DNA of 64,000 nt from assembly GCF_017573505.1 (NCBI RefSeq), contig NZ_JAGEOJ010000010.1, forward strand, positions 62,001 through 126,000. Direction: 5' to 3'. This document shows positions 7,710 through 15,312 of this stretch, in pieces. A model generated the notes under the pieces. The model did no database searches and was not told where the DNA came from. It was given only the letters and a program-made list of their open reading frames with translations. The DNA comes from Actinomadura barringtoniae (lineage in GTDB: Bacteria; Actinomycetota; Actinomycetes; Streptosporangiales; Streptosporangiaceae). Numbering within the stretch: position 1 is the stretch's first letter; each line of letters opens with the position of its first letter. The translations under genes and the position numbers were made by a program.

Positions 7710-8698
7710 GTCTCCTCTCCCTTCGAAGTGATCATCTGGTCGGAGTGCTCGACGCCGTAGCCGCGGGCGGCCAGCGGCTCGCGCAGGTCGTCCTCGATCC
7801 GGGCCAGCCGGTCGAACGCGGCCTTCAGCAGCGAGTCACGAGACCGGCCGCGCTTGGCCGACTCGTGGGCGAAGCGGACCGCGCGGGGCAGTTCGCCCCA
7901 GGCGGCGAGCGCCTCGTCCGCGCCGTCGAGATCATCGGCCAAGTGGCCGTAGCGGAAGATGTGGTGCTGGGCGACGGCCCAGATGTCCTCCAGCAGCTCT
8001 TCGGCGACGTTCTGGCCAAGGTGGTCCAGCGCCTCAGACGGGTCGGTCAACCACTGCCCGGGCAGAACGGCGGGACCCTCCTGATCCGGGACGCGAGCGA
8101 GCCACTGGTAGCGGCCGTCCGGCGGGATCGGCACCGGGAATCCGAACGCGTGCTCGTTCCGGCGTCGCTGCTGGAGCGGCAGCGGGTCCAGCGGGCGCAG
8201 CAGCCAGGCGAACTCCTCATCGGTCAGCCAGCCGCCGAACGGCTGCTGCTCGCCGCCGCCCGGCAGCAGCGCGGCGAATCGGTCGATGACGTGCCAGTAG
8301 CCGCTCTTGCGATCGTTCACCAGCAGGTAGTGCGGCGCGCCGGCGTCGGAGTCGGCGTCGGGGGCGGCGTCGGGGGCGGAGTCGGGGTCGGGGGCGGCCG
8401 ACCAGGGCAGCAGTGCGCTGTCGGCGACCACGAGGGCCTGCTGGTGCGCGTCGAGCTCGGCCTCGATCTCGCGCAGCGCGGTGGCCCGGTCGGCTGCGCC
8501 CTGGTAGCGCAGCTCGCCGCCGCCATCGGGCAGGCGCTGCAACGGCTGGGCATGGTGCGAGATGGCCAGGCCGCCGCCGGGCGCGTCGGTACGGACGGCG
8601 ACGCGGATCGAGCGCGCCACCCGCTCCGCGGGATCGGGTTCGTGTCGTTCGAGGTAGGCGACGAGGTTGCCGGTGTAGCAGCTCAGTCCGCCGCTCAT
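7706..8698 (-). CDS. BtrH-like cysteine acyltransferase/peptidase-fold protein 1
   Basis: The product has 330 residues and resembles the BtrH N-terminal family (cysteine-protease-like fold; BtrH moves an acyl group from a carrier protein to an aminoglycoside in butirosin biosynthesis). A candidate nucleophile is Cys7 (GGLSCYTGN). A central VADSALLPW block precedes PHYLLVNDRKSGYWHVIDRF, which would supply the His and Asp. An acidic repeated linker (DPDSAPDAAPDADSD) interrupts the domain between these. It overlaps the phosphopantetheinyl transferase gene and the adenylation gene by ATGA. The assignment rests on motif pattern and context, so the exact family is moderately certain. Confidence 0.6.
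   Translation of the reverse strand: MSGGLSCYTGNLVAYLERHEPDPAERVARSIRVAVRTDAPGGGLAISHHAQPLQRLPDGGGELRYQGAADRATALREIEAELDAHQQALVVADSALLPWSAAPDPDSAPDAAPDADSDAGAPHYLLVNDRKSGYWHVIDRFAALLPGGGEQQPFGGWLTDEEFAWLLRPLDPLPLQQRRRNEHAFGFPVPIPPDGRYQWLARVPDQEGPAVLPGQWLTDPSEALDHLGQNVAEELLEDIWAVAQHHIFRYGHLADDLDGADEALAAWGELPRAVRFAHESAKRGRSRDSLLKAAFDRLARIEDDLREPLAARGYGVEHSDQMITSKGEET
8343..8397 (-). repeat. GC-rich degenerate repeat in BtrH-like gene 1
   Basis: Degenerate repeats of GGGGGCGGCGTCGG type (plus-strand reading) encode the acidic DPDSAPDAAPDADSD linker. Confidence 0.65.
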
Positions 8699-9375
8699 GG
8701 CGCTCCCTCCTTGAGATATGAGGACTCGTGCGAGGACCCGTGCGGGATTGATGCGTGCGGGATTGATGCGTGCGGGGTGGATGCGTGCGGGGTGGACGCG
8801 TGCGGGGACTCGAAGGCGCAGGAGACCGGGATCGGGAAGCGGTCTGGCAGGCTGCGCCAGGCGAAGCCGTTCCAGTGCCCGCGGTGCTGCCCGACCTCGA
8901 CCGGAATCCGCCAGGGCGCGCCCGCGAGCCCGAGCCCGGCGCCCTTCACACAGGCCTCCTGCACGGTCCAGATGCGGACGAACTCGCGTTGCGCCCGCTC
9001 GTCCGGCAGGCGTTCCAGCTCGTTCAGCGACGCGGTGGAGCAGCAGCGTTCGCGCAGGCCGGGGGAGACGGGCGCCGGAACCTCGGCGTCCACGCCGACC
9101 CGCAGACCGAGCCCGACCCCGGCCGCGACGTACGGGCCGCTGTGCGAGATGGTCACGCCGATCCCGGGGTGAGCGGGCAGGTACGGGCGTCCGTTGCGTT
9201 CCGTGGCGACCCGCGCGCCCGCCAGCCGAGGTCCTGCCGTACGGGTCAGGAGATCGTCGAGGAGCGCCCGCCCCGCTCGGTGCTCGTCGGCAGGCGCGCC
9301 GGGAAGCACGTCGGCCGTACGCGCGAACGCGATCCGCACGCCATCGGCGATGTCCACGGTGATCGCGCCGTTCAT
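8695..9375 (-). CDS. Sfp-type 4'-phosphopantetheinyl transferase
   Basis: A 226-residue PPTase that would convert the three apo-carriers to holo form using coenzyme A. Visible motifs are ISHSGPYVAAGVG, the Mg-binding GVDAE, and WTVQEACVKGAGLGL, a common actinobacterial variant of WxxKEAxxK. Start and stop both overlap neighbours by ATGA, so it is a dedicated part of the operon. The C-terminus ends in a repeated HASTP/HASIP stretch encoded by 15-bp tandem units that look like a recent extension of the gene and are not part of the PPTase fold. Confidence 0.93.
   Translation of the reverse strand: MNGAITVDIADGVRIAFARTADVLPGAPADEHRAGRALLDDLLTRTAGPRLAGARVATERNGRPYLPAHPGIGVTISHSGPYVAAGVGLGLRVGVDAEVPAPVSPGLRERCCSTASLNELERLPDERAQREFVRIWTVQEACVKGAGLGLAGAPWRIPVEVGQHRGHWNGFAWRSLPDRFPIPVSCAFESPHASTPHASTPHASIPHASIPHGSSHESSYLKEGAP
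8744..8803 (-). repeat. Four 15-bp tandem units at the PPTase C-terminus
   Basis: Units of GGGATTGATGCGTGC and close variants at 8744, 8759, 8774 and 8789 encode HASTP/HASIP pentapeptides about 15 codons before the stop codon. Confidence 0.88.
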
Positions 9376-10550
9376 GACGCACTCCCCAGAAGCTCGGGGG
9401 CGTGGTCGGCGATGCCGTCGAGCATCGTCTCGGTCGTGCCGCCGGCGATGCCGAACATGGCGGCCTCGGCGCGCAGTTCCTGGGGGCCACCGGCCGCGAA
9501 GCCGTCGGCGCCGGAGAGCTGGGCGCACGCGTCCAGCACCAGCCCGACCGTCTCCGCCCCCGCAGCCTTGACGAGCATGGCCTGCGCGGGACTGGGATCG
9601 CCCGCGTCGCAGAGCGCGACGCACAGGGCGTCCAGCCGCCGCTGTTCCAGGAGGGCGCGGGCGAAGCGCTGCCGGACCGAGCCGTTCTCCCACAGCGGGT
9701 GTTCGCGCAGGCCGCGGGCGGTGAGGCGTGCGTGGAGGTCGGCCAGGGCACGGCGGCACAGCGCGGACGCCCACAGGCCGCTGGCCAGCCGTTCACCCGA
9801 CATCCGCCGCGCGAACTCTGCCAGCCCCTGGCCCGGGCGCCCGATCACGTGCGAGCGGTCCAGGCGCACGTCGTCGAACGACAGGTCGCCGACGCCCGAC
9901 CCGGCGAAGAACCGGGTCGGCGAGGGCGCGGCCTTGACGCCGTCCGCGTCGGCCGGGACGAGCAGCAGGGTGAAGCTGGTGAAGTGATCGCCCGGCTTGT
10001 GCCGGGCCAGCACCACGGCGTGGTCGGCGGTGGTGGCGTTGACGATCCACCGCTTCCCGCCGTTCAGCCGTACAGCGTCGCCCTCCAGATCGACCTTGGT
10101 GGTGAGCGCGGTCAGATCCGAACCCGCCGCGCCCACGTCGGTGGCCGCGAACGCCACGACCGCGCGGCCGTCCAAGGCCTGTTCGGCGACGCGGGCCGCG
10201 GGGCTGGAGGGCTCGGCGGACCCGGCGGGCTCACCAGACCTGGCGGGCCCAGCGGGGCCGGCGGGGCCGGCGCGACCGGCGTGACTAGCGGGGCCGGCGT
10301 GACTAGCGGGGCCAGTGCGGCTGCGCTGGCCGACTAGCACGGGGAGTGCGCTGGCGATCTGGACGCAGACGCTGAGCGTTGTGCCCAGGCCGTGTTCGGC
10401 GTCGAGCGCGGCCAGCAGCTCGCGCAGGGCGAACGGGTCCAGGCCTAGGGCCTTGGAGACCCCGGGGCCCTCGTACAGAGCGCGGAGTTCGCCGTCGTCG
10501 CCTAGCTGTTTCCACAGGGCGGTGGCATCAGGCGAAGGAACGTCAGGCAA
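9372..10550 (-). CDS. Acyl-CoA-dehydrogenase-fold flavoenzyme 1
   Basis: A 392-residue ACAD-fold protein. Flavin-site blocks are present: FAATDVGAAGSDLTALTT with LNGGKRWIVNATT (residues about 135-180), and the C-terminal GIAGGTTETMLDGIADH that corresponds to the family GGTxE loop. Such enzymes in carrier-protein pathways desaturate or oxidise aminoacyl or acyl thioesters. Members of the same fold can be two-component monooxygenases served by a flavin reductase, and one is encoded in this cluster. The TTG start at 10550 follows GGAGGTGCGCC and overlaps the upstream ACAD gene by 8 bp. A Gly/Ala/Pro-rich tandem insert lies near residues 80-110. Confidence 0.88.
   Translation of the reverse strand: MPDVPSPDATALWKQLGDDGELRALYEGPGVSKALGLDPFALRELLAALDAEHGLGTTLSVCVQIASALPVLVGQRSRTGPASHAGPASHAGRAGPAGPAGPARSGEPAGSAEPSSPAARVAEQALDGRAVVAFAATDVGAAGSDLTALTTKVDLEGDAVRLNGGKRWIVNATTADHAVVLARHKPGDHFTSFTLLLVPADADGVKAAPSPTRFFAGSGVGDLSFDDVRLDRSHVIGRPGQGLAEFARRMSGERLASGLWASALCRRALADLHARLTARGLREHPLWENGSVRQRFARALLEQRRLDALCVALCDAGDPSPAQAMLVKAAGAETVGLVLDACAQLSGADGFAAGGPQELRAEAAMFGIAGGTTETMLDGIADHAPELLGSAS
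10213..10325 (-). repeat. Degenerate Gly/Ala/Pro repeat in ACAD 1
   Basis: Short repeats based on GCGGGGCCGGCG and GTGACTAGCGGGGCCGGC encode GPASHAGPASHAG and PAGPAGP stretches between the N-terminal helical domain and the beta domain. Confidence 0.7.
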
Positions 10551-11727
10551 GGCGCACCTCCGAGTCCATCAGGGTCAGCGCGCCGTCGGCCAGTTCCAGG
10601 CGTTCGTTGGCGTAGTTGAGCGGTGCCGAGCGCAGGTCGCGCAGGGCCCGTTCCAGCGCCAGCTCCGAGTTGCGCAGGTAGCCGTGGCGCATGCCGATCA
10701 GTTCGACCAGGTCGTCCACCGCCGCGTGGCATTCTTGCGACGCGGTGAGTTTCACGGCGTTCAGCAGGAGCTGGACCGGCGGCGCCGACAGGTCCACGGC
10801 CGCGGTGCCGTCGGCCTGGCCGAGGTACTGGGTCAGGCCGTGCTCGATGAGCGCGTGAACGGTGTCGAGCCGCTGCCGGATCCGCGACAGGCGTACGCGC
10901 AGCAGCTCCGACTGGAGGTCGCGCTTCTTGCGTTCCTCGGGCGAACGCAGCAGCCGCAGCGTGCGGCTCAGCGCGCCGGCGGCGGTGCCGAGCCAGCAGG
11001 TCGCCCAGCCGAGATGCGCGAGCGGCGCGAAGACGCGCGTGCTGATGTCGCGGAACTCGCCGTGCGGGCCGACCACCTGGTTCGCCGGAACGTCACCGAC
11101 GATCTTCATCGGCAGGCTGTGCGTGGCGCGCATGCCGAGCGGGTCCCAGCCGCCGAGGGCGGTGAGGTCGAGCTGGTCGCGGTCGGCGTAGACCAGCGAC
11201 ACCTGCCCGGGCGAGTCCGCGCCGGGCGCCAGCATGGTGATCAGGAACCCGTCGGCGTGCGCGCCGCCGGTCACGATCGGGGCCATCCGGTCCAGGTGCA
11301 GCCATTCGCCGTCGCCCGCCAGCGGCGACTCCGACGTCAGCAGATGGCCGCCCTTGCCCGGCTCGGTGGTGACGGAGGCGACGTAGATCTCGCCCTTGGC
11401 GATGCGCGGCAGCAGCGTCGCGCGCAGTTCCTCGCCCGCGTACTCGACGAGCGTGGCGACCTGCTGGCAGTGCATCGCGTAGATCATCCCGACGGACATG
11501 CACTCGCGGGACAGCCGGTCGCTCACGTGCAGCATGTCGCGGACGGTGCCGCCGAGGCCGCCGTGCTCGGCCGGGACCAGCAGGCCGAGCAGCCCGCTGC
11601 GGCGCAGCGCGTCCAGCGCCGCGACCGGGAACTCCGCGGCCTCGTCGGCCGGTACGGCGTGCTCACGTACGACCTCCAGGACGTCCGGCAGGACCTGCTC
11701 GACGTCCGGTGCGTTCAGCAGGCTCAT
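10543..11727 (-). CDS. Acyl-CoA-dehydrogenase-fold flavoenzyme 2
   Basis: A 394-residue ACAD-fold protein that differs from its neighbour. Its N-terminal helices contain SGLLGLLVPAEHGGLGGTVRDML, the beta domain contains ASVTTEPGKGG, and the C-terminus has an MRHGYLRNSELALERALRD helix. The gene directly follows ACP2 with an ATGA overlap, so it most likely acts on a substrate bound to ACP2. By analogy with prolyl-carrier dehydrogenases (PltE/RedW type) it could oxidise an aminoacyl thioester, but the substrate is unknown. The two ACADs are not recent duplicates. Confidence 0.87.
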   Translation of the reverse strand: MSLLNAPDVEQVLPDVLEVVREHAVPADEAAEFPVAALDALRRSGLLGLLVPAEHGGLGGTVRDMLHVSDRLSRECMSVGMIYAMHCQQVATLVEYAGEELRATLLPRIAKGEIYVASVTTEPGKGGHLLTSESPLAGDGEWLHLDRMAPIVTGGAHADGFLITMLAPGADSPGQVSLVYADRDQLDLTALGGWDPLGMRATHSLPMKIVGDVPANQVVGPHGEFRDISTRVFAPLAHLGWATCWLGTAAGALSRTLRLLRSPEERKKRDLQSELLRVRLSRIRQRLDTVHALIEHGLTQYLGQADGTAAVDLSAPPVQLLLNAVKLTASQECHAAVDDLVELIGMRHGYLRNSELALERALRDLRSAPLNYANERLELADGALTLMDSEVRLA

Positions 11728-11975
11728 GACGGGCCTCCCGGGCCGCGCTCGTCGTCGACCGCGCGCCAGAGGCTGTCGGCGGTCTCGAAGGTCTGGTCGT
11801 TCAGCCGCTCGTCCGGCAGCGTCACCTGGTAGCTGTCCTCGATGTCGAAGAGCAGCTCGATGGCCTGCATCGAGTCCAGGCCCAGGTCTCGCAGGCGCGA
11901 GTCGGGCTTGACCTCCTCTCCTTCAGGCAGGAACCGCAGGTACGGGCGGATGAGCGTGGCGAACTGGGCTTCCAT
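11724..11975 (-). CDS. Stand-alone carrier protein (ACP2)
   Basis: An 83-residue carrier with a standard attachment motif, LRDLGLDSMQAIELLFDIED, Ser35. It is the only one of the three cluster carriers with the canonical Asp-Ser pair. It lies between the PLP decarboxylase gene (3-bp gap) and ACAD 2 (ATGA overlap), which argues that the decarboxylase and/or dehydrogenase work on its cargo. A GGAGG-like ribosome site precedes the ATG. Confidence 0.92.
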   Translation of the reverse strand: MEAQFATLIRPYLRFLPEGEEVKPDSRLRDLGLDSMQAIELLFDIEDSYQVTLPDERLNDQTFETADSLWRAVDDERGPGGPS

Positions 11976-11978
11976 GAC

Positions 11979-13442
11979 TTACCTCCTGGTGGTGGGGGCG
12001 GGATCGGGAGTCGGGGTTCTGGGTGTGTGGGTGCGGTGGATTTCCAGGCGGCCGCGTTCGAGCACGTGCGGGCCGTCGGTGACGACCTCGTCGGGCAGCG
12101 GGTGGCCCAGGAAGAGCGCGAGGCTGGCGGACAGGCCGTACGCCCCGACGTTGCGGACCACGGCCAGGTCGCCGCGCCGCAGCCCGGCGGGCACCTCGGC
12201 CTGGCGCGCCCAGGTGTCCAGGGGCGTGCACAGCGGGCCGCTGACCATCGCGTCGGTGGCCTCGCCGTCGTCCTGCGGCGTGGTGACGTCGGGACGGATC
12301 GGCGGAACCCGGCGCAGCCCGGCCATGCCGCCCAGGTGGTTGATGCCGGACTCGCAGACGACGATCTGCCGGCCCTGCGACTCCTTGACGTCCAGCACAC
12401 GGGTGATCAGGCGCCCGCACGTGGCGGTCAGGAACCGGCCGGACTCGAACGCGATCCGCGGCCGTCCCGACTGCCAGTCGGGGAAGGCCTCGCCGATCAG
12501 CTGCTTCAGCCGTTCGGCCAGAGTCGGGAAGGAGGGCAGCTCGCCTTCGCGCGCGTACGGGGCGCCGAAGCCGCCGCCGAGGTCCAGCGTGCGCAGCGGT
12601 ATGCCGAGCCTGCGCTGAACGCGGACGGCCGCGTCGATCGCCACCGCGAACTGATCGGTCAGCGTGTCCTCGTCGTGCAGGTTGGTGGCCAGGTAGAGGT
12701 GCAGGCCCTCGACCTCGACGTTGGCGTGGCCGCGGAAGTGCTCCGGCTCGGCCTCGATCCAGCGCAGGTCCGCGCCGAACTGCGATGGCGCGCCGGTCAT
12801 CGCCAGCCCGACGCCGGGGATGGGCCGTTCGGGATTGACGCGCAGCAGCGCACGCACCCGCACGCCGCGGCTCCCGGCGATGTCGTCGAGCTGCCGCATG
12901 CCTTCGGCCGAGTCGACCGAGAACCTCCGTACGCCCTCGGCGAGCGCGTGGTCGATGTCCTCGTCCCGCTTGCCGGGGCCGGTGTAGAGGATCTCCTCGG
13001 GAGTCACGCCCGCCTCGAAGGCCGAGGCGAGCTCGCCGCCGGAGGTCACCTCGGCCTCGCAGCCGAGCGCGTGCAGGCGGCGGACGATCGCCGGATGCGG
13101 GTTGGCCTTCAGCGAGTAGTAGAGCTCGCTCGGCTGCGGCAGGAACGACGTCAGCAGCGCGTGCGAGGCGTCGAGCTCGGCCAGGTCGTAGGCGTAGGCG
13201 GGCGTTCCCGCCGCCGCGATCTCGTCGGCGGTGATCTCCTCCATGGCGGACGGCTCTGTGAGGGTCTGTTCCGACACGGCTTGTTCAGACACGGTCTGTT
13301 CGGACACGGTCTGTTCGGACACGGTCTGTTCGGACACGGTCTGTTCGGACACGGTCTGTTCGGACACAGCCTGTTCAGACACAGCTTGTTCAGACACAGC
13401 CTGTTCAGACACAGCTTGTTCAGACACAGCCTGCTCAGACAT
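11979..13442 (-). CDS. Fold-type III PLP-dependent amino-acid decarboxylase with a repeated N-terminus
   Basis: A 487-residue relative of diaminopimelate/ornithine decarboxylases and of carrier-linked decarboxylases such as BtrK and VinO. The PLP Lys is in LYYSLKANPHP (near residue 112). LDLGGGFG binds phosphate and SGPLCTPLDTW carries the second-subunit Cys. Family chemistry is alpha-decarboxylation of an amino acid; in this setting it probably acts on a carrier-bound one. The first 60 residues are twelve copies of SEQ(A/T)V, each encoded by 15 bp. Because every unit contains GTGTCTGA, any of several GTG codons could serve as start, and the true protein may lack much of the repeat. It overlaps the ligase gene by 8 bp. 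Confidence 0.88.
   Translation of the reverse strand: MSEQAVSEQAVSEQAVSEQAVSEQAVSEQTVSEQTVSEQTVSEQTVSEQTVSEQAVSEQTLTEPSAMEEITADEIAAAGTPAYAYDLAELDASHALLTSFLPQPSELYYSLKANPHPAIVRRLHALGCEAEVTSGGELASAFEAGVTPEEILYTGPGKRDEDIDHALAEGVRRFSVDSAEGMRQLDDIAGSRGVRVRALLRVNPERPIPGVGLAMTGAPSQFGADLRWIEAEPEHFRGHANVEVEGLHLYLATNLHDEDTLTDQFAVAIDAAVRVQRRLGIPLRTLDLGGGFGAPYAREGELPSFPTLAERLKQLIGEAFPDWQSGRPRIAFESGRFLTATCGRLITRVLDVKESQGRQIVVCESGINHLGGMAGLRRVPPIRPDVTTPQDDGEATDAMVSGPLCTPLDTWARQAEVPAGLRRGDLAVVRNVGAYGLSASLALFLGHPLPDEVVTDGPHVLERGRLEIHRTHTPRTPTPDPAPTTRR
13263..13442 (-). repeat. Twelve 15-bp tandem units at a start codon
   Basis: A perfect-length array of 12 x 15 bp. In coding orientation the unit is GTGTCTGAACAGGCT or variants. 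It contains the overlapping start/stop context of the ligase-decarboxylase junction (ATGTCTGA), so the array looks like serial duplication of a translation-start region. It encodes SEQAV/SEQTV repeats. Confidence 0.95.
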
Positions 13443-14946
13443 GGACTCCCTCCTCCAGGGCGGCGGACAGGGCCTTCTTGTCGGTCTTGCCGTTGGCGTT
13501 CACGGGCAGTTCGGGCACCGTGTGGCAGCGGCGCGGGACCTTGAACGCCTCCAGGTCGTCGCGCAGACCGCGCAGGACCTCGTCGGGCGCGGCGTCGCCG
13601 GTGACGAACAGGACGGCCTCAGGACGTTCGGTCTCGCCGGAGACGTCCGGCGGGAGGACGGCGGCGCCGAGCACGCCGGGCAGCCTGCGGGCGGCCGACT
13701 CGACCTCGACGGCGCTGACCCGGAAGCCCTGCTGCTTGTAGACGTCGTCGCGGCGGCCCGCGAAGTGCAGGTAGCCGTCCTGGTCGACGAGCCCGTAGTC
13801 GCCTGTCCGCAGTTCGGGGAACAGGCCCTCGCGGCGCGGGAAGCGCTGCTCGTTCAGCTCGGGACGGCGCCAGTAGCCCGCCATCACGTGCGGCCCGCGG
13901 ATGACGAGCTCGCCGGTCTCGCCGGGCGGGAGGCGGTGGCCCTCCTCGTCGGCGGCGAACGCCTCGGTGCCGGGCAGCGGGCGGCCGAGCGCGCCGGGGC
14001 GGCGCAGGTCCTCGTCCGGCTCCATGATCGAGACTCGCTTGCATTCGGTCAGCCCGAACATCAGCTGGATCCGCAGGTCCGGCAGCAGCTCGCGCAGGCC
14101 CTCCAGCGTGCGCTGCGGCATCGCGGCGCCGGTGTTGGTCATCAGGCGCAGCGGCGGAACGCGGGAGGCGTCCCGGCGCAGCAGCCGGAGCAGCCCGTCG
14201 GCCACCGGCGGCACCGCCGGCAGCACGGTCGCGCGGCTCCGCAGCAGGTTGGCCAGCAGGCTCGGGCCCGCCTCGGCGGCGCTGCCGAGCACGACGTGCG
14301 CGCCCGCGATCGCGCCGAGGAAGAGCTGGTAGAGCCCGTAGTCGAAGGACAGCGGAAGCGGGCAGTAGACGGTGTCGTCGGCCCGGTAGGCCAGCCGTTC
14401 CTGGATCGCGCGGGCGGCGAAGACCATCTGCGCGTGCGTGGAGACCACGGCCTTGGGGAGCGCCGTCGTGCCGGAGGTGTAGATGAGGCAGGCGGGGTCG
14501 GAGGCGAGCGGCTCGTCCGCCGCGTACGCCGCCGCCGTGGTGGACGTCGGGACCGTTCCCGTGAGCCGGGAGGCCGGGACGCCGCAGTCCGCCGCGAGCT
14601 CGGTGGCCTCGGCGTCCTCGGTGACCAGCAGGCCGGGCTCGGAGTCGGTCAGGATGTGGCGCAGCACGTAGCCGCGGACCTGCTCGTGCACGACCGAGAA
14701 GACGACGCCGATGCGGGACGCCCCGTACAGCAGGGCGGGCAGGCGGACGTCGGGAACGGCGGCGGCCACCAGCCGGTCACCGCGTCTCAGCCCCCTCCCG
14801 GCCAGCTCGGCGGCGGCCCGCAGACCGGCCTCCCGCAGCTCGGCGTAGGTGAGGGTCGTGTCGGCCTGCGTCACGGCCGGGGCGTCGCCGTCGCGGGCGG
14901 CGGCCTGGTCGACGAGGTGGTGCAGCAGCTCGGTCATCGCCGTCAC
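13435..14946 (-). CDS. AMP-forming acyl/aminoacyl ligase 2
   Basis: A 503-residue ANL-superfamily ligase. Motifs are LIYTSGTTALPKAVVSTH (ATP loop), MFGLTECKRVSIMEPDE, LRTGDYGLVD, GRRDDVYKQQGFRVSAVEVE and NANGKTDKKAL with the catalytic Lys. The GLTECKR motif resembles stand-alone ligases that charge discrete carrier proteins and exosortase-associated acyl ligases more than NRPS modules. It probably loads ACP3, whose stop codon overlaps its GTG start (GTGA). With the other adenylation enzyme it implies two separate substrates, or two activation steps, in the pathway. Confidence 0.9.
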   Translation of the reverse strand: MTAMTELLHHLVDQAAARDGDAPAVTQADTTLTYAELREAGLRAAAELAGRGLRRGDRLVAAAVPDVRLPALLYGASRIGVVFSVVHEQVRGYVLRHILTDSEPGLLVTEDAEATELAADCGVPASRLTGTVPTSTTAAAYAADEPLASDPACLIYTSGTTALPKAVVSTHAQMVFAARAIQERLAYRADDTVYCPLPLSFDYGLYQLFLGAIAGAHVVLGSAAEAGPSLLANLLRSRATVLPAVPPVADGLLRLLRRDASRVPPLRLMTNTGAAMPQRTLEGLRELLPDLRIQLMFGLTECKRVSIMEPDEDLRRPGALGRPLPGTEAFAADEEGHRLPPGETGELVIRGPHVMAGYWRRPELNEQRFPRREGLFPELRTGDYGLVDQDGYLHFAGRRDDVYKQQGFRVSAVEVESAARRLPGVLGAAVLPPDVSGETERPEAVLFVTGDAAPDEVLRGLRDDLEAFKVPRRCHTVPELPVNANGKTDKKALSAALEEGVHV

Positions 14947-15212
14947 ACCGCCTTCACGCCGGTCGCGGAACGGGTCGCGCCGCGGGTGAACAGCTCGCAG
15001 AGCGCATCGAGGTGATGCAGGTTCTCCGGGGTCAGGTCGGCGGGGGCGATCTCCACGCCGAGGCTCTCCTCCAGCCGCTCGACGATGTCGACGACGCGGA
15101 ACGAGCTGAACGTGGGCAGCTCCTTCAACGTCCCCGCGGCCTGAAGCTGCTCGCGGTCGACCGCGAGCACCTCCGCGGCGGTGTCGATCACTGTGTCCTG
15201 GACAGCGGGCAT
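14943..15212 (-). CDS. Stand-alone carrier protein (ACP3)
   Basis: An 89-residue carrier protein. The attachment Ser is predicted to be Ser37 in LPTFSSFRVVDIVERLEESL. As in ACP1, the preceding Asp is replaced by Ser. The gene is directly upstream of ligase 2 with a GTGA overlap and is preceded, 100 bp away, by a BtrH-like gene. That arrangement suggests a ligase, carrier and acyltransferase set. The ATG at 15212 follows GGAGGAACATCCG. Confidence 0.87.
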   Translation of the reverse strand: MPAVQDTVIDTAAEVLAVDREQLQAAGTLKELPTFSSFRVVDIVERLEESLGVEIAPADLTPENLHHLDALCELFTRGATRSATGVKAV

Positions 15213-15245
15213 CGGATGTTCCTCCAGTGGATGGTCGTGGGTGGG

Positions 15246-15302
15246 CAGACCGGGCAGACCGGATAGGCCGGTCAGACCGGATAGGCCGGACAGGCCGGTC
15301 GG
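15246..15302 (-). repeat. 18-bp direct repeats between BtrH-like gene 2 and ACP3
   Basis: Two 18-bp copies of CAGACCGGATAGGCCGGT plus partial flanking copies start just past the stop codon of the BtrH-like gene. The array fills most of the 100-bp gap before ACP3. Confidence 0.85.
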
Positions 15303-15312
15303 GTCAGGCGGC

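Noticed and set aside
10543..11975. Pyrrole-2-carboxylate cassette (prolyl adenylation, carrier, PltE-like dehydrogenase)
   Set aside because: Gene types fit, but the adenylation pocket does not show a recognisable proline code and the remaining genes are not those of pyrrole pathways; kept only as an analogy.
13263..13442. CRISPR-like array of regular repeats
   Set aside because: The 15-bp units are directly adjacent without spacers, remain in frame and encode SEQ(A/T)V; no cas genes are nearby.
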